Source: Planctomycetota bacterium (GTDB lineage Bacteria > Planctomycetota > UBA1135 > GCA-002686595). From it: a DNA stretch of 58,516 nucleotides. The stretch covers positions 1 to 58,516 of the forward strand of contig VGYZ01000015.1 of the NCBI GenBank assembly GCA_016872795.1. Reading direction: 5' to 3'. The number at the start of each line of letters is the position of its first letter. The first letter of the stretch is position 1. Positions 1-7,951 of this stretch are shown here, in pieces. A program made the position numbers and the translations under genes. The notes beneath the pieces are model-generated. The model saw nothing but the letters and a program-made list of their open reading frames with translations, had not been told where the DNA came from and did not search any database.

Positions 1-154
1 CAGCGGCGCCCCCCCTGTGCAGGATACGCAGTCAAGGACTTGCGGCGCGAGCGCTCGACGGAACACCACGGACGCCGCGCGAAGCGGCACCCGTGGGCCC
101 ATGGAAACGTGGTGCGATGGAGGTAAGCACCAGCAGCCGAAGTTTCGGGGCGGA

Positions 155-559
155 TCAGGTCAGCTTGACCTTGCCGCCCGCGTCCTCGATCTGCTTCTTC
201 AACTTCTCGGCCTCGTCCTTGGCGATGCCTTCCTTGACCGGCTTGGGGGCGCCGTCGACGAGGTCCTTCGCTTCCTTCAGGCCGAGGCCCGTGATGGCGC
301 GGACTTCCTTGATGACGGCGATCTTCTTGTCGGCCGGGCAGCTGTCGAGGACGACCGTGAAGGACGTCTTCTCTTCAGCGGCCGGAGCGGCGGCGCCGGC
401 GGCGGGGGCCGCGGCGACCGCGACCGGCGCGGCGGCGCTGACGCCCCAGCGCGCTTCGAGGTGCTTGACGACCTTGGAGGCTTGGATGAGGGTGAGGCCG
501 TCGAGTTTCTCGACGATCGTCATGAGCTCGGGCTCGAGCTCGATCATGTTCGTGGACAT
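155..559 (-). CDS. rplL: 50S ribosomal protein bL12 (L7/L12)
   Basis: Stalk protein of the large ribosomal subunit that recruits translation GTPases. The 134-residue product has the family layout: an N-terminal dimerisation helix region, an Ala/Pro-rich hinge at about residues 40-62, and a C-terminal domain carrying the conserved [20 protein letters not shown] stretch. The N-terminus is about ten residues longer than typical ([12 protein letters not shown]), and a second in-frame ATG lies at codon 5, so the start could be there. It is the last gene of the operon visible here, 142 bases after rplJ. rpoB would be expected beyond the left edge, but is not seen in the 154 bases available. Confidence 0.97.
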   Translation of the reverse strand: MSTNMIELEPELMTIVEKLDGLTLIQASKVVKHLEARWGVSAAAPVAVAAAPAAGAAAPAAEEKTSFTVVLDSCPADKKIAVIKEVRAITGLGLKEAKDLVDGAPKPVKEGIAKDEAEKLKKQIEDAGGKVKLT

Positions 560-701
560 TGGAAGACTCCGAGTGAAACGAAACTGACTTGAATCCGCGA
601 TCCGTCCCCGCCAGGCGCGAACGGTGTGCGAAGGAACGGGCTCCCCCACCGGCGTGCCCGCACGGCGCGGGCAGCACAACCGGCCTGGGGGCCGTGGAAC
701 A

Positions 702-1253
702 TCAGGAAGCCGCGGGGGCCTCCGCCGTAGGGCCACCGGCCGCATCGACCTTGGCTTGCAGCACGCGCGCGGTGCCCGAGGGCAGCGCGTTGAGGGTCGT
801 GACGAGGCCGCGCAGGGGACCGACGAGGCAGCCGACGAGCTGCGAGCGCAGCGTCTGCTTGTCCGGCAGGTCGGCGAGCGCGAGCGCGTCCTTGGGACCG
901 AGCAGGCCACCGTCGAAGATCGCGCCTCGCAGCGTGATCTTGCCCGGCTTCTTGACTTCCGGGCTGGTGAGCAGCTTGGCCGCGGCGATGGTCGCCTCGA
1001 GCGCTCCGTAGACGATGCCGGTATTCCCGGCGAGCATCTCGGCGCTGGCTTCGAAGCCCTTCTCGGCCATGGCGCGGCGCAGGAGCGATGTGCGCACCAT
1101 GCGAACGCGCGCGCCGTCCTTGGCGAGCTTGTTGCGCAGGGGCTCGAGCTCCTTGACGGTCACGCGACCGAGGGAGATCACGAGCACGCCTTCGGCCTTG
1201 GAGAGCAGACCGTCGTATTCGGACGCGATCAGGTTGTTGACGAGATTAGGCAT
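702..1253 (-). CDS. rplJ: 50S ribosomal protein uL10
   Basis: Base of the ribosomal stalk; binds 23S rRNA and bL12 dimers. The 183-residue product starts [17 protein letters not shown] and contains the L10 features of an N-terminal RNA-binding domain and a C-terminal helix followed by an Ala/Pro-rich tail. The start ATG at 1253 lies inside the last codons of rplA (8-base overlap), implying coupled translation. Because rplA overlaps it, no separate leader for L10 autoregulation is available directly upstream. Confidence 0.97.
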   Translation of the reverse strand: MPNLVNNLIASEYDGLLSKAEGVLVISLGRVTVKELEPLRNKLAKDGARVRMVRTSLLRRAMAEKGFEASAEMLAGNTGIVYGALEATIAAAKLLTSPEVKKPGKITLRGAIFDGGLLGPKDALALADLPDKQTLRSQLVGCLVGPLRGLVTTLNALPSGTARVLQAKVDAAGGPTAEAPAAS

Positions 1254-1968
1254 CGACCTCAGCTCCCGTGGAGTAGTTGATCCAAGCGCCCGGACCCATG
1301 CTGGTCGAGACCGAGATCTTGCGCACGAACTGGCCCTTGACGGCCGGCGGACGCATGGCGACGAGGTGTTCGAGGAAGGCGCGCAGGTTGATCTCGAGGT
1401 CCTCGACCTTGAAGGAGCGCTTGCCGACCGAGGCGTGCACATTGCCTCCCGCATCCGTGCGAAACTCGACCTTGCCGGCCTTGAACTCGCGCACGGCGCC
1501 GGCCACATCGGCCGTCACGGTGCCCGACTTCGGGCTGGGCATCTTGCCCTGGGGGCCGAGAACCTTACCGAGCTTGCCGACATGCTTCATCATGTCGGGG
1601 CTGGCGATCACGATGTCGAAGTCCGTCCAGCCGCCGAGGATCTTCTCGGCCAGGTCGCCGGAGCCCACCATGTCCGCGCCAGCGGCGCTGGCGGCAGTGG
1701 CCTTTTCGCCTTCGGCGAACACCACGACCTTGATCGTCTTGCCCAGCCCCTTGGGCAGCGAAACCGCGCCGCGCACGAGCTGATCGGACTTCTTGGGATC
1801 GATGCCGAGCACCACCACCACATCGACGCTCTCGTCGAACTTGGCCGGGGGCAGGGACTTGATCAGGGCGAGCGCCTCGGCGGGCTCGTAGACCTTGGAG
1901 CGATCGACCTTGGCGGACGCCGCGCGGAAGCGCTTGGAGTTCATCACCCGCTTGGAGTTGGTCACCAT
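1246..1968 (-). CDS. rplA: 50S ribosomal protein uL1
   Basis: Ribosomal L1-stalk protein, involved in tRNA release and in many bacteria an autogenous repressor of rplKA. The 240-residue product contains the hallmark segments KVLGPQGKMPSPKSGTV and MGPGAWIN near the C-terminus. It starts two bases after the rplK stop codon and overlaps rplJ by 8 bases. The N-terminus has a short basic extension (MVTNSKRVMNSKRFR) ahead of the usual L1 start. Confidence 0.97.
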   Translation of the reverse strand: MVTNSKRVMNSKRFRAASAKVDRSKVYEPAEALALIKSLPPAKFDESVDVVVVLGIDPKKSDQLVRGAVSLPKGLGKTIKVVVFAEGEKATAASAAGADMVGSGDLAEKILGGWTDFDIVIASPDMMKHVGKLGKVLGPQGKMPSPKSGTVTADVAGAVREFKAGKVEFRTDAGGNVHASVGKRSFKVEDLEINLRAFLEHLVAMRPPAVKGQFVRKISVSTSMGPGAWINYSTGAEVDA

Positions 1969-1970
1969 GA

Positions 1971-2396
1971 CTAGCCCTCGACCTTGATGCCCGCGGCGCG
2001 CGCGGTGCCTTCGATGATGCGGCACGCGGCCGCGAGGTCGCGGGCGTTGATGTCGTTCATCTTCAACTTCGCGATTTCCTCGACCTGCGCGCGCGTGACC
2101 TTGCCGACGGTCTCATGACCGGGCATGGCGGCGGCGGACTCGAGCTTGGCAGCCTTCTTGAGCAGCACCCCGGCCGGCGGCGACTTCAGGATGAAGTCGA
2201 AGCTGCGATCCTTGTAGACCGTGATCTGGACGGGGATGATCAGGCCCATCTGCGCGCGCGTCGCGTCGTTGAACTGCTTCACGAACATCGCGATGTTCAC
2301 GCCGTGCGAGCCGAGCGCGGGGCCCACCGGCGGTGCCGGCGTGGCCTGGCCCGCCGGGCACTGCAGCTTGATCTTGGCGGTGACTTCCTTCGCCAT
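1971..2396 (-). CDS. rplK: 50S ribosomal protein uL11
   Basis: Binds the GTPase-associated region of 23S rRNA. The 141-residue length is normal for the family. Visible motifs are the N-terminal [16 protein letters not shown] segment, [18 protein letters not shown], and the C-terminal [20 protein letters not shown]. The gene sits 77 bases downstream of nusG and two bases before rplA, the standard nusG-rplK-rplA order. Confidence 0.98.
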   Translation of the reverse strand: MAKEVTAKIKLQCPAGQATPAPPVGPALGSHGVNIAMFVKQFNDATRAQMGLIIPVQITVYKDRSFDFILKSPPAGVLLKKAAKLESAAAMPGHETVGKVTRAQVEEIAKLKMNDINARDLAAACRIIEGTARAAGIKVEG

Positions 2397-2473
2397 GGGA
2401 CTCTTTTCTTTCGTTCGTCGCTGGGCGAGCGCTGGACGGAGCGCGCGCGTGGTTGGGGCTTGCAGGAAGCGGG

Positions 2474-3028
2474 CTAGACGGGCTCCACTTCCCAGTACTT
2501 GAGGGACACCGGCGTCGGGCGTCCGAAGATGGTCACCGTCACCGTGACGGTTCCCTTGTCCGGTTGGACCTCGTCGATCGTGCCGTCGAAGCCATCGAAG
2601 GGGCCCGACTTGATCTTGACCATGTCGCCCTTGTGGAAGCCGATGTTGACGGCCAGCGCGGTGTCGGAGTCCGACATGCGCACGAGGATCGTGCTGACTT
2701 CGCCTTCGGACAGGGGCACGGGCTCGCCGCGGCCACCGAGGAAGTCACCGACCTTGGGCGTCTCACGCACCACGGCCTGAGCCTGCTTGGCGCGCGGATC
2801 CTCTTCGGGGCGCGCGATGTCCGCCTGAATCATCAAGTAGCCCGGGTAGAGCTTCTTGTTGAGCACGCGCTTCTTGCCGCCCTTCATGTCGGTCACGCGC
2901 TCGAACGGCACGAGCACCTGCGGGACGAGGTCCTGCAGGCCGGCCATCTTGATGCGCTGCTCGACCTGCTTGCGGATCGAGTCTTCCTGACCCGACTGGC
3001 AACGGACGAAGTACCACTGGTGTGCCAC
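2474..3028 (-). CDS. nusG: transcription termination/antitermination factor NusG
   Basis: Couples RNA polymerase to Rho or to the ribosome. The 184-residue product has the NGN domain ([18 protein letters not shown] at the start; [22 protein letters not shown]) and a C-terminal KOW domain ([20 protein letters not shown]). The start is GTG. A strong GGAGG ribosome-binding site overlaps the secE stop codon, which fixes the start and indicates coupling to secE, nine bases upstream. Confidence 0.98.
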   Translation of the reverse strand: MAHQWYFVRCQSGQEDSIRKQVEQRIKMAGLQDLVPQVLVPFERVTDMKGGKKRVLNKKLYPGYLMIQADIARPEEDPRAKQAQAVVRETPKVGDFLGGRGEPVPLSEGEVSTILVRMSDSDTALAVNIGFHKGDMVKIKSGPFDGFDGTIDEVQPDKGTVTVTVTIFGRPTPVSLKYWEVEPV

Positions 3029-3037
3029 GGGTTCCTC

Positions 3038-3469
3038 CTAGAACAGCAGCGGGTTGAGGACGCGGGCGAGGGCCCAGTCGGCGCCGGCGAGGAAGGCCAT
3101 CAGCAGCACCACACACACCACCACGACGATCGAGGAGTTCATCACTTCCTTGCCCGTCGGCCAGGTGACCTTGCGCAGCTCGTGCTCGGTCTCGATCAGC
3201 AGGTCGGCGATCTTCGGAGTCTCCAGCCAGCGGTAGGACAGAAAGGTCGCGCCGAAGAACACCACGCAGCCGATCAAGAAGGCGCCCGAGAGCGAGGTGT
3301 CGAGCACCGGCAGCTTCGGGAGCGACGCGAACGCGGGCTGGGAAATGGCCGTGAACTGACCCGCGAGGGTCTCGCTGAGCGAGCTGCAACCGTAGAAGAG
3401 GAGCAGCGCGAGGGACCAGAAGACGGTCAAGCGGACCATCCTTCCCTGATCTTGCTTGTAGCGTGCCAT
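3038..3469 (-). CDS. secE: preprotein translocase subunit SecE (three-helix type)
   Basis: Essential subunit of the SecYEG channel. At 143 residues it is longer than the single-helix SecE of most bacteria. Membrane segments are predicted at about residues 13-30, 62-81 and 112-134, so it resembles the three-helix SecE of E. coli. The conserved cytoplasmic amphipathic motif before the last helix is present (ELRKVTWPTGKEV). It lies between rpmG and nusG, its usual place. Identity is certain; topology is predicted by eye. Confidence 0.95.
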   Translation of the reverse strand: MARYKQDQGRMVRLTVFWSLALLLFYGCSSLSETLAGQFTAISQPAFASLPKLPVLDTSLSGAFLIGCVVFFGATFLSYRWLETPKIADLLIETEHELRKVTWPTGKEVMNSSIVVVVCVVLLMAFLAGADWALARVLNPLLF

Positions 3470-3595
3470 GGATTCTCCGGCCTGCGGGGTCGAGCGTTGG
3501 GGGTGAGCGTGGGACGAGGCGTGCGAGCGACGCGAGTGGTCTAGGCTCGCGCGAGGCGCTCGGCGCGGAACCGCCGCGGGCGCCGCGCGCGGCGA

Positions 3596-3754
3596 TCAGA
3601 GCTTGTGCTCCTTGTGCGACACATGCTTGCGGCAGAAGGGGCAGAACTTCTTCTTCTCGAGCTTGTAGCTCGCCTTCTGGCGCTTGAACGTCGTGTAGTT
3701 GCGGTTCTTGCACGCCGTGCACTCGAGGAAGACGAATCGTTCCTTGGTCTTCAT
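3596..3754 (-). CDS. rpmG: 50S ribosomal protein bL33
   Basis: Small basic ribosomal protein of 52 residues. It is the zinc-binding (C+) form, with the pairs CTACKN and CPFCRK spaced as a four-cysteine ribbon, and it ends SHKEHKL. It lies between tuf and secE, where bL33 is found in many phyla. The 126 bases between it and secE contain no tRNA-Trp, which some genomes carry there. Confidence 0.96.
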   Translation of the reverse strand: MKTKERFVFLECTACKNRNYTTFKRQKASYKLEKKKFCPFCRKHVSHKEHKL

Positions 3755-3912
3755 GGCTGGCTCTCGTTCGTGGCAGGGTCTGGTGGCGGTGCGGGTCGCG
3801 GGCGGGGCCGTGGCGGCGAGGGAGCTTGCACTCCCCCGACGCCGCGCGATCCGCCTCGGGGGTACGCCTCGAGATCGAGGCGCGCGGCCCCACGGTGACT
3901 GCCTCGGAAGGA

Positions 3913-5115
3913 CTACTTCAGGATCTTGGTGACGACGCCGGCGCCGACTGTGCGACCACCTTCGCGGATGGCGAAGCGCAGCTTCTCTTCCATCGCGACG
4001 GGGACCTGCAGCACGACCGACATCTTGACATTGTCGCCCGGCATGCACATCTCGGCGCCGCCGAGCAGCGTGGCCTTGCCCGTCACATCCGTGGTGCGGA
4101 AGTAGAACTGCGGCTGGTAGCCGGTGACGAACGGCGTGTGACGACCGCCCTCGTCCTTCGAGAGCACATAGACCTCGCACTCGAACTCGGTGTGCGGGGT
4201 GATCGAGCCGGGCTTGGCGAGCACCATGCCGCGCTCGAGGTCCTTCTTCTCGACGCCGCGCAGGAGCACGCCGACATTGTCGCCCGCTTCGCCCGACTCG
4301 AGGACCTTGTTGAACATCTCGACGCCCGTGACGGTCGTCTTGCCGATCTCGGGGCGCAGGCCGACGATGTCGACCATCTCGCCGACCTTGACGACGCCCT
4401 TGTCGATGCGGCCCGTGCCGACGGTGCCACGACCGGAGATCGAGAACACATCCTCGATGCACATCAGGAACGGCTTGTCGATCTCGCGCTGCGGAGTCGG
4501 GATGTGGCTGTCGAGCGCCGCGACGAGGTCGTCGATGCACTTGTTGGCCTTGTCATCGCCGCCGCCCGACTCGATCGCGAGCTTGGCCTGACCGCGCACG
4601 ATCGGGGTCGTGTCGCCGGGGAACTTGTACTTGTTGAGCAGGTCGCGGATCTCCATCTCGACGAGCTCGACCAGCTCGGGGTCGTCGAGCAGGTCGACCT
4701 TGTTCAGGAACACCACGATGTAGGGCACGCCGACCTGACGGGCGAGGAGCACATGCTCGCGCGTCTGGGGCATCGGGCCGTCGGCCGCGGAGACGACGAG
4801 GATCGCGCCGTCCATCTGAGCGGCGCCGGTGATCATGTTCTTGACGAAGTCGGCGTGGCCGGGGCAGTCGACGTGCGCGTAGTGGCGCGACGGCGACTCG
4901 TACTCGGTGTGCGAGGCCGCGATCGTGACCGTCTTGTCGGCCGAGCGGACCGTACCGCCCTTGGTGATCTCGGCGTAGCTCTTGACCTTGGTCTGGAAGC
5001 GGTGCGAGGAACGCGCGGCCAGGGCGGCCGTCAGCGTGCTCTTGCCGTGGTCGATGTGACCGATGGTCCCGACGTTGACGTGGGGCTTGGTTCGCTTGAA
5101 GACATCCTTTGCCAT
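3913..5115 (-). CDS. tuf: translation elongation factor EF-Tu with atypical switch I
   Basis: GTPase that delivers aminoacyl-tRNA to the ribosome. The 400-residue length is normal. GTPase motifs are visible: P-loop GHIDHGKS (residues 19-26, with Ser where most EF-Tu have Thr), DCPGH (83-87), NKVD, and a SALxx-like region. Residues 51-66 read [16 protein letters not shown], where most bacteria have an EERARGITI-type switch I; the Mg-coordinating Thr is still present (TVTI). I recall this variant from planctomycete EF-Tu. The gene follows four tRNA genes and heads the ribosomal operon, as in the E. coli tufB operon. Confidence 0.97.
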   Translation of the reverse strand: MAKDVFKRTKPHVNVGTIGHIDHGKSTLTAALAARSSHRFQTKVKSYAEITKGGTVRSADKTVTIAASHTEYESPSRHYAHVDCPGHADFVKNMITGAAQMDGAILVVSAADGPMPQTREHVLLARQVGVPYIVVFLNKVDLLDDPELVELVEMEIRDLLNKYKFPGDTTPIVRGQAKLAIESGGGDDKANKCIDDLVAALDSHIPTPQREIDKPFLMCIEDVFSISGRGTVGTGRIDKGVVKVGEMVDIVGLRPEIGKTTVTGVEMFNKVLESGEAGDNVGVLLRGVEKKDLERGMVLAKPGSITPHTEFECEVYVLSKDEGGRHTPFVTGYQPQFYFRTTDVTGKATLLGGAEMCMPGDNVKMSVVLQVPVAMEEKLRFAIREGGRTVGAGVVTKILK

Positions 5116-5249
5116 GGGATCTCGCTCTCTTGGGTTGTCTGGGCCCCTACCCCGGGGGCTCTCGGGCCGCCGCGCAGCCGTTGGAGCCACGGGCGGGGGT
5201 CGTTGGATGGGAAGCGTGTGCGGTTTGGAATGCGGCAGCGCTCGGAGGC

Positions 5250-5324
<75 letters not shown>

Positions 5325-5465
5325 GGATGCGTCCGCCCTCCGCGAGGAGGACGGGCGTGTCCGGCGTGCACCCGCGACGATGGGGTCGCGGGAGGTTCTC
5401 ACGGAAGGTCGCCGATCGCCGCGCGCGGGACCACCGGTGGGCGCCCGACAGCAGGGGGCAGCGAA

Positions 5466-5539
5466 TGGAGCGGGCGATGGGAGTCGAACCCACGCTATCA
5501 GCTTGGAAGGCTGAAGTTCTACCGTTGAACTACGCCCGC
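5466..5539 (-). tRNA. tRNA-Gly (anticodon TCC)
   Basis: Acceptor GCGGGCG pairs with CGCCCGC. The anticodon stem TCAGC/GCTGA encloses loop CTTCCAA, so the anticodon is TCC. The T-arm is GGGTTCGACTCCC. CCA is encoded at 5466-5468. Equivalent to glyT in the E. coli tufB operon. Confidence 0.97.
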
Positions 5540-5770
5540 GCGGGCCATTCACCGCTGCAGGGGGAGGCCCCTAGGAGAGAGTCGCCCCCTAGGAGCTAGT
5601 CGCCTACGAGGGAGCCCCTCGAGCGAGAGGCGCGGGCCGGTCGGAATCGGACAGAGGCACCCGCGCGCCCACGCCCCGATCGGGGCGCGATCCGCTGGCG
5701 ATGAGCAGCGCCGGTGCAAGCTGGCGAAGGCTCTGGCAGGGGCGCTGGCGGCGAGCGCGAAGGCAGAGGC

Positions 5771-5856
5771 TGGTGGGGAGAGGCGGATTCGAACCGCCGA
5801 AGGTGAGAACCACCAGATTTACAGTCTGGCCCATTTGGCCGCTCTGGAACCTCCCC
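5771..5856 (-). tRNA. tRNA-Tyr (anticodon GTA)
   Basis: Class II tRNA of 86 bases including CCA, with a long variable arm. The anticodon stem CCAGA/TCTGG encloses CTGTAAA, so the anticodon is GTA. Acceptor GGGGAGG pairs with TCTCCCC; CCA is encoded at 5771-5773. Equivalent to tyrU of E. coli. Confidence 0.97.
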
Positions 5857-6270
5857 TCTGCCTACCCCCACGGCCCATCGCGACCTCCGAGCAGCGGGCG
5901 CGGCCCCGCGCACGCCGCCCGAGCGGGGACGATGCGTCGAGACCAGCTCCAGCTGCGGCGAGGTGGCCGCACAGGCGCAGGTGTTCCGGTGCCCGGTCCT
6001 AGTGCAGACGCCGCTGGCCCGCTGCCGTCGAGCGCACAGCGCGAGTCACCCGTAGCGGGCGCCTCGCAGGCTGTACGGCGGCCGCGGGAAGCATCCGCTC
6101 CCGTGTCATCCGTGAGGTTGTCGCGTTTCCATGGAACAGCCCGGCACCGAGGCGCCGGGGAATCCACGACCCGCGCTACGCGCAGGCCCGGCGGATCCAG
6201 CCGTGATCGTTCGTGTCTCGAGGTCTTCCGCGCCGCCACCGCCGCAGCCTTGCGGGCTGGGGTCAGAGGG
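5857..6270 (-). other. long intra-operon tRNA spacer without a gene
   Basis: These 414 bases separate tRNA-Tyr from tRNA-Thr(TGT) and are probably transcribed with them. No convincing reading frame, tRNA or strong hairpin was found. The composition is GC-rich like the surroundings. It could simply be a processed spacer. Confidence 0.5.
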
Positions 6271-6343
6271 AGCCGACGATGGGAGTCGAACCCACAACCC
6301 CCTGATTACAAATCAGGTGCTCTGCCAATTGAGCCACGCCGGC
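6271..6343 (-). tRNA. tRNA-Thr (anticodon TGT)
   Basis: Acceptor GCCGGCG pairs with CGTCGGC (one wobble). The anticodon stem CCTGA/TCAGG encloses loop TTTGTAA, anticodon TGT. The T-arm is GGGTTCGACTCCC. CCA is not encoded (the sequence reads CCC), unlike the three other tRNAs in this group. It is the promoter-proximal gene of the operon, equivalent to thrU of E. coli. Confidence 0.97.
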
Positions 6344-6423
6344 GGTTGTCAACCCATGGCGAGGCCCGCGGCCGAGCGTAGGTTGGCAGGCGAAACTGCC
6401 CCCGACGGTGCGGAGAGCGAGGG

Positions 6424-6451
6424 AGGATAGGGGGCGACGGGGCCCCGTCAA
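6424..6451 (-). promoter_or_regulatory. candidate stable-RNA promoter of the tRNA-tuf operon
   Basis: On the minus strand, TTGACG (6446-6451) is followed after 16 bases by TATCCT (6424-6429). It lies about 80 bases ahead of tRNA-Thr(TGT) and just after the end of aroC. The same 16-base spacing and identical -10 occur upstream of the 16S rRNA gene in this window, which supports the call. Confidence 0.6.
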
Positions 6452-6515
6452 GGACCCACTCCGGATTTCTTGAGCCACCCCCGCGGGCGGGGTCCACGGC
6501 GGCGATCTCGGCGGG

Positions 6516-7658
6516 CTACAGACGGCGCAGCCGCTCGACTTGGTCGGTGTAGGCCTGCGCGACCTGTTCCAGCGTGTCCCCGCCAAAGCGCTCGAGGAAG
6601 GCGCGGGTGAGTTCGAGCGCCACGAGCGCTTCCCCCACCACGCTCGCCGCGGGAACCGAGGTCACATCCGAGCGTTGCCAGGTCGAGAGCACGCTCTCAC
6701 CGCTCGCGAAGTCGACCGTGGCGAGCCCCCGCCGCAGGGTCGAGATGGGCTTCATCGCGACCCGCGCGACGAGCTCCTCGCCCGTGGTCATGCCGCCCTC
6801 GAGCCCGCCGGCGCGGTTGGTCGCGCGCGCAAAGCGCCCGAAGGTCCCCGCCCGCGGCACGATCTCGTCGTGCACCTGCGATCCGCTCCGGCGCGCGGAC
6901 TCGAAGCCCAGCCCGAACTCGACGCCCTTGATGGCCGGGATCGAAAACAGCGCGGCACCGAGGCGCGCGGTCAGGCGCTCGGCACCGGAGTGGTAGCTGC
7001 CCAGCCCCGGCGGGAGCCCGAGCACGCGCAGCTCGAACACGCCGCCGAGGGTGTCGCCCGCCGCCTTGGCCGCGTCGACGCGCGCCCTCCAGTCGGCCTC
7101 GATCTGCGGGTCGAGCGCATGAAACGCCGAGGATTCCCGCAGTTTCGCGCGCTCGCCCGCAGCGCTCTCGAAGGCCTCCGCGCGCGCGCGAGCGCCGCCG
7201 AGCTCGACCACATGAGCGAAGATCTCGATCCCGAAGCGCTCGAGCACGAGGCGCGCGAGCGCGCCGAGCGCCGTGCGCATGGCGGTCTCGCGCGCGCTGG
7301 CGCGCTCGAGCACCGCGCGCGGATCGCGCTGGCCGAGCTTCTGGCAGCCGGCGAGGTCCGCGTGCCCCGGCCGCGCGCTCGTCGGCACCGGCAGCCGCTC
7401 GATGGTGGAGTCCTTGTTCTCGAGCTCGAGCGCGATCGGCGAGCCGAGCGTGCGTCCGGCGCGTACCCCTGAAAGCACGCGCACGCGATCGGTCTCGATC
7501 TTCATGCGTCCGCCGCGGCCATAGCCGCCCTGCCGACGCGCGAGTTCGGCATCGATGCGCCCGAGATCGACCTCGAGCCCGGCGGGAACGCCCTCGAGCA
7601 CTCCGATCAGAGCCGCCCCGTGGGACTCCCCGGCCGTGGTCCAGCGCAGGTTCGTCAC
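6516..7658 (-). CDS. aroC: chorismate synthase
   Basis: Last common step of aromatic amino acid synthesis: converts EPSP to chorismate with reduced FMN. The 380-residue product has the family signatures GESHGAALIGVLEGVPAG at the N-terminus, a basic GGYGRGGRMKIE segment, SARETAMR in the middle and GGMTTGEELVARVAMKPIST toward the C-terminus. The start is GTG, overlapping the stop of the small upstream reading frame by four bases (GTGA). It reads in the same direction as mutS2 and the small gene, so the three probably form one transcript. Confidence 0.96.
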   Translation of the reverse strand: MTNLRWTTAGESHGAALIGVLEGVPAGLEVDLGRIDAELARRQGGYGRGGRMKIETDRVRVLSGVRAGRTLGSPIALELENKDSTIERLPVPTSARPGHADLAGCQKLGQRDPRAVLERASARETAMRTALGALARLVLERFGIEIFAHVVELGGARARAEAFESAAGERAKLRESSAFHALDPQIEADWRARVDAAKAAGDTLGGVFELRVLGLPPGLGSYHSGAERLTARLGAALFSIPAIKGVEFGLGFESARRSGSQVHDEIVPRAGTFGRFARATNRAGGLEGGMTTGEELVARVAMKPISTLRRGLATVDFASGESVLSTWQRSDVTSVPAASVVGEALVALELTRAFLERFGGDTLEQVAQAYTDQVERLRRL

Positions 7659-7951
7659 GGCGCACGCGTCGGGCTGGCCCCGACCTCCAGCTCCGTCCTG
7701 TCGCGGGAACCTGCGCCGCTGCGGTCCGCGACCGCCTCGCCGCCCGAGGCGTACGCGAGCTGCTCGCGCGAGCGACGGTTCTCGCGCAGCCGCGCCACCC
7801 CCCGAGCATCGAGTTCGGTGGAGACGATGCCGGCGCGGCGCTGCTCCGACACGGACGCGCGGATGAACTCGAACACGCCGTGCGAGGATAGCGCCCCGGC
7901 AGCGGGCCGCAACGCGAGCGAGCGCGGCGCGGTCACAGCGACTCGTACCAT
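7655..7951 (-). CDS. small protein of unknown function between mutS2 and aroC
   Basis: A 98-codon reading frame fills the gap between mutS2 and aroC. It overlaps the mutS2 stop at its start and shares a GTGA overlap with the aroC start. A GAGG lies four bases before the ATG. An alternative GTG at 7936 would give a GTGA overlap with the mutS2 stop and 93 residues. The product is Arg/Ala-rich, with a segment SVSEQRRAGIVSTELDARG, and has no membrane helix or recognisable domain. It is not the Smr domain missing from MutS2. A promoter-like TTGCGG-16-TATCCT lies inside it (7885-7912), so the region could instead be an aroC leader. Confidence 0.5.
   Translation of the reverse strand: MVRVAVTAPRSLALRPAAGALSSHGVFEFIRASVSEQRRAGIVSTELDARGVARLRENRRSREQLAYASGGEAVADRSGAGSRDRTELEVGASPTRAP

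Noticed and set aside
3470..3595. Possible tRNA-Trp between rpmG and secE
   Set aside because: Some genomes have it there, but no CCA-anticodon cloverleaf could be found in these 126 bases.
6347..6352. TTGACA immediately before tRNA-Thr(TGT) as a promoter
   Set aside because: It is four bases from the tRNA 5' end, so its -10 would fall inside the tRNA. The TTGACG-16-TATCCT pair at 6424-6451 fits better.
7655..7951. Small gene as the split-off Smr domain of MutS2
   Set aside because: No LDLRG or GxGxG-type Smr motifs are present.
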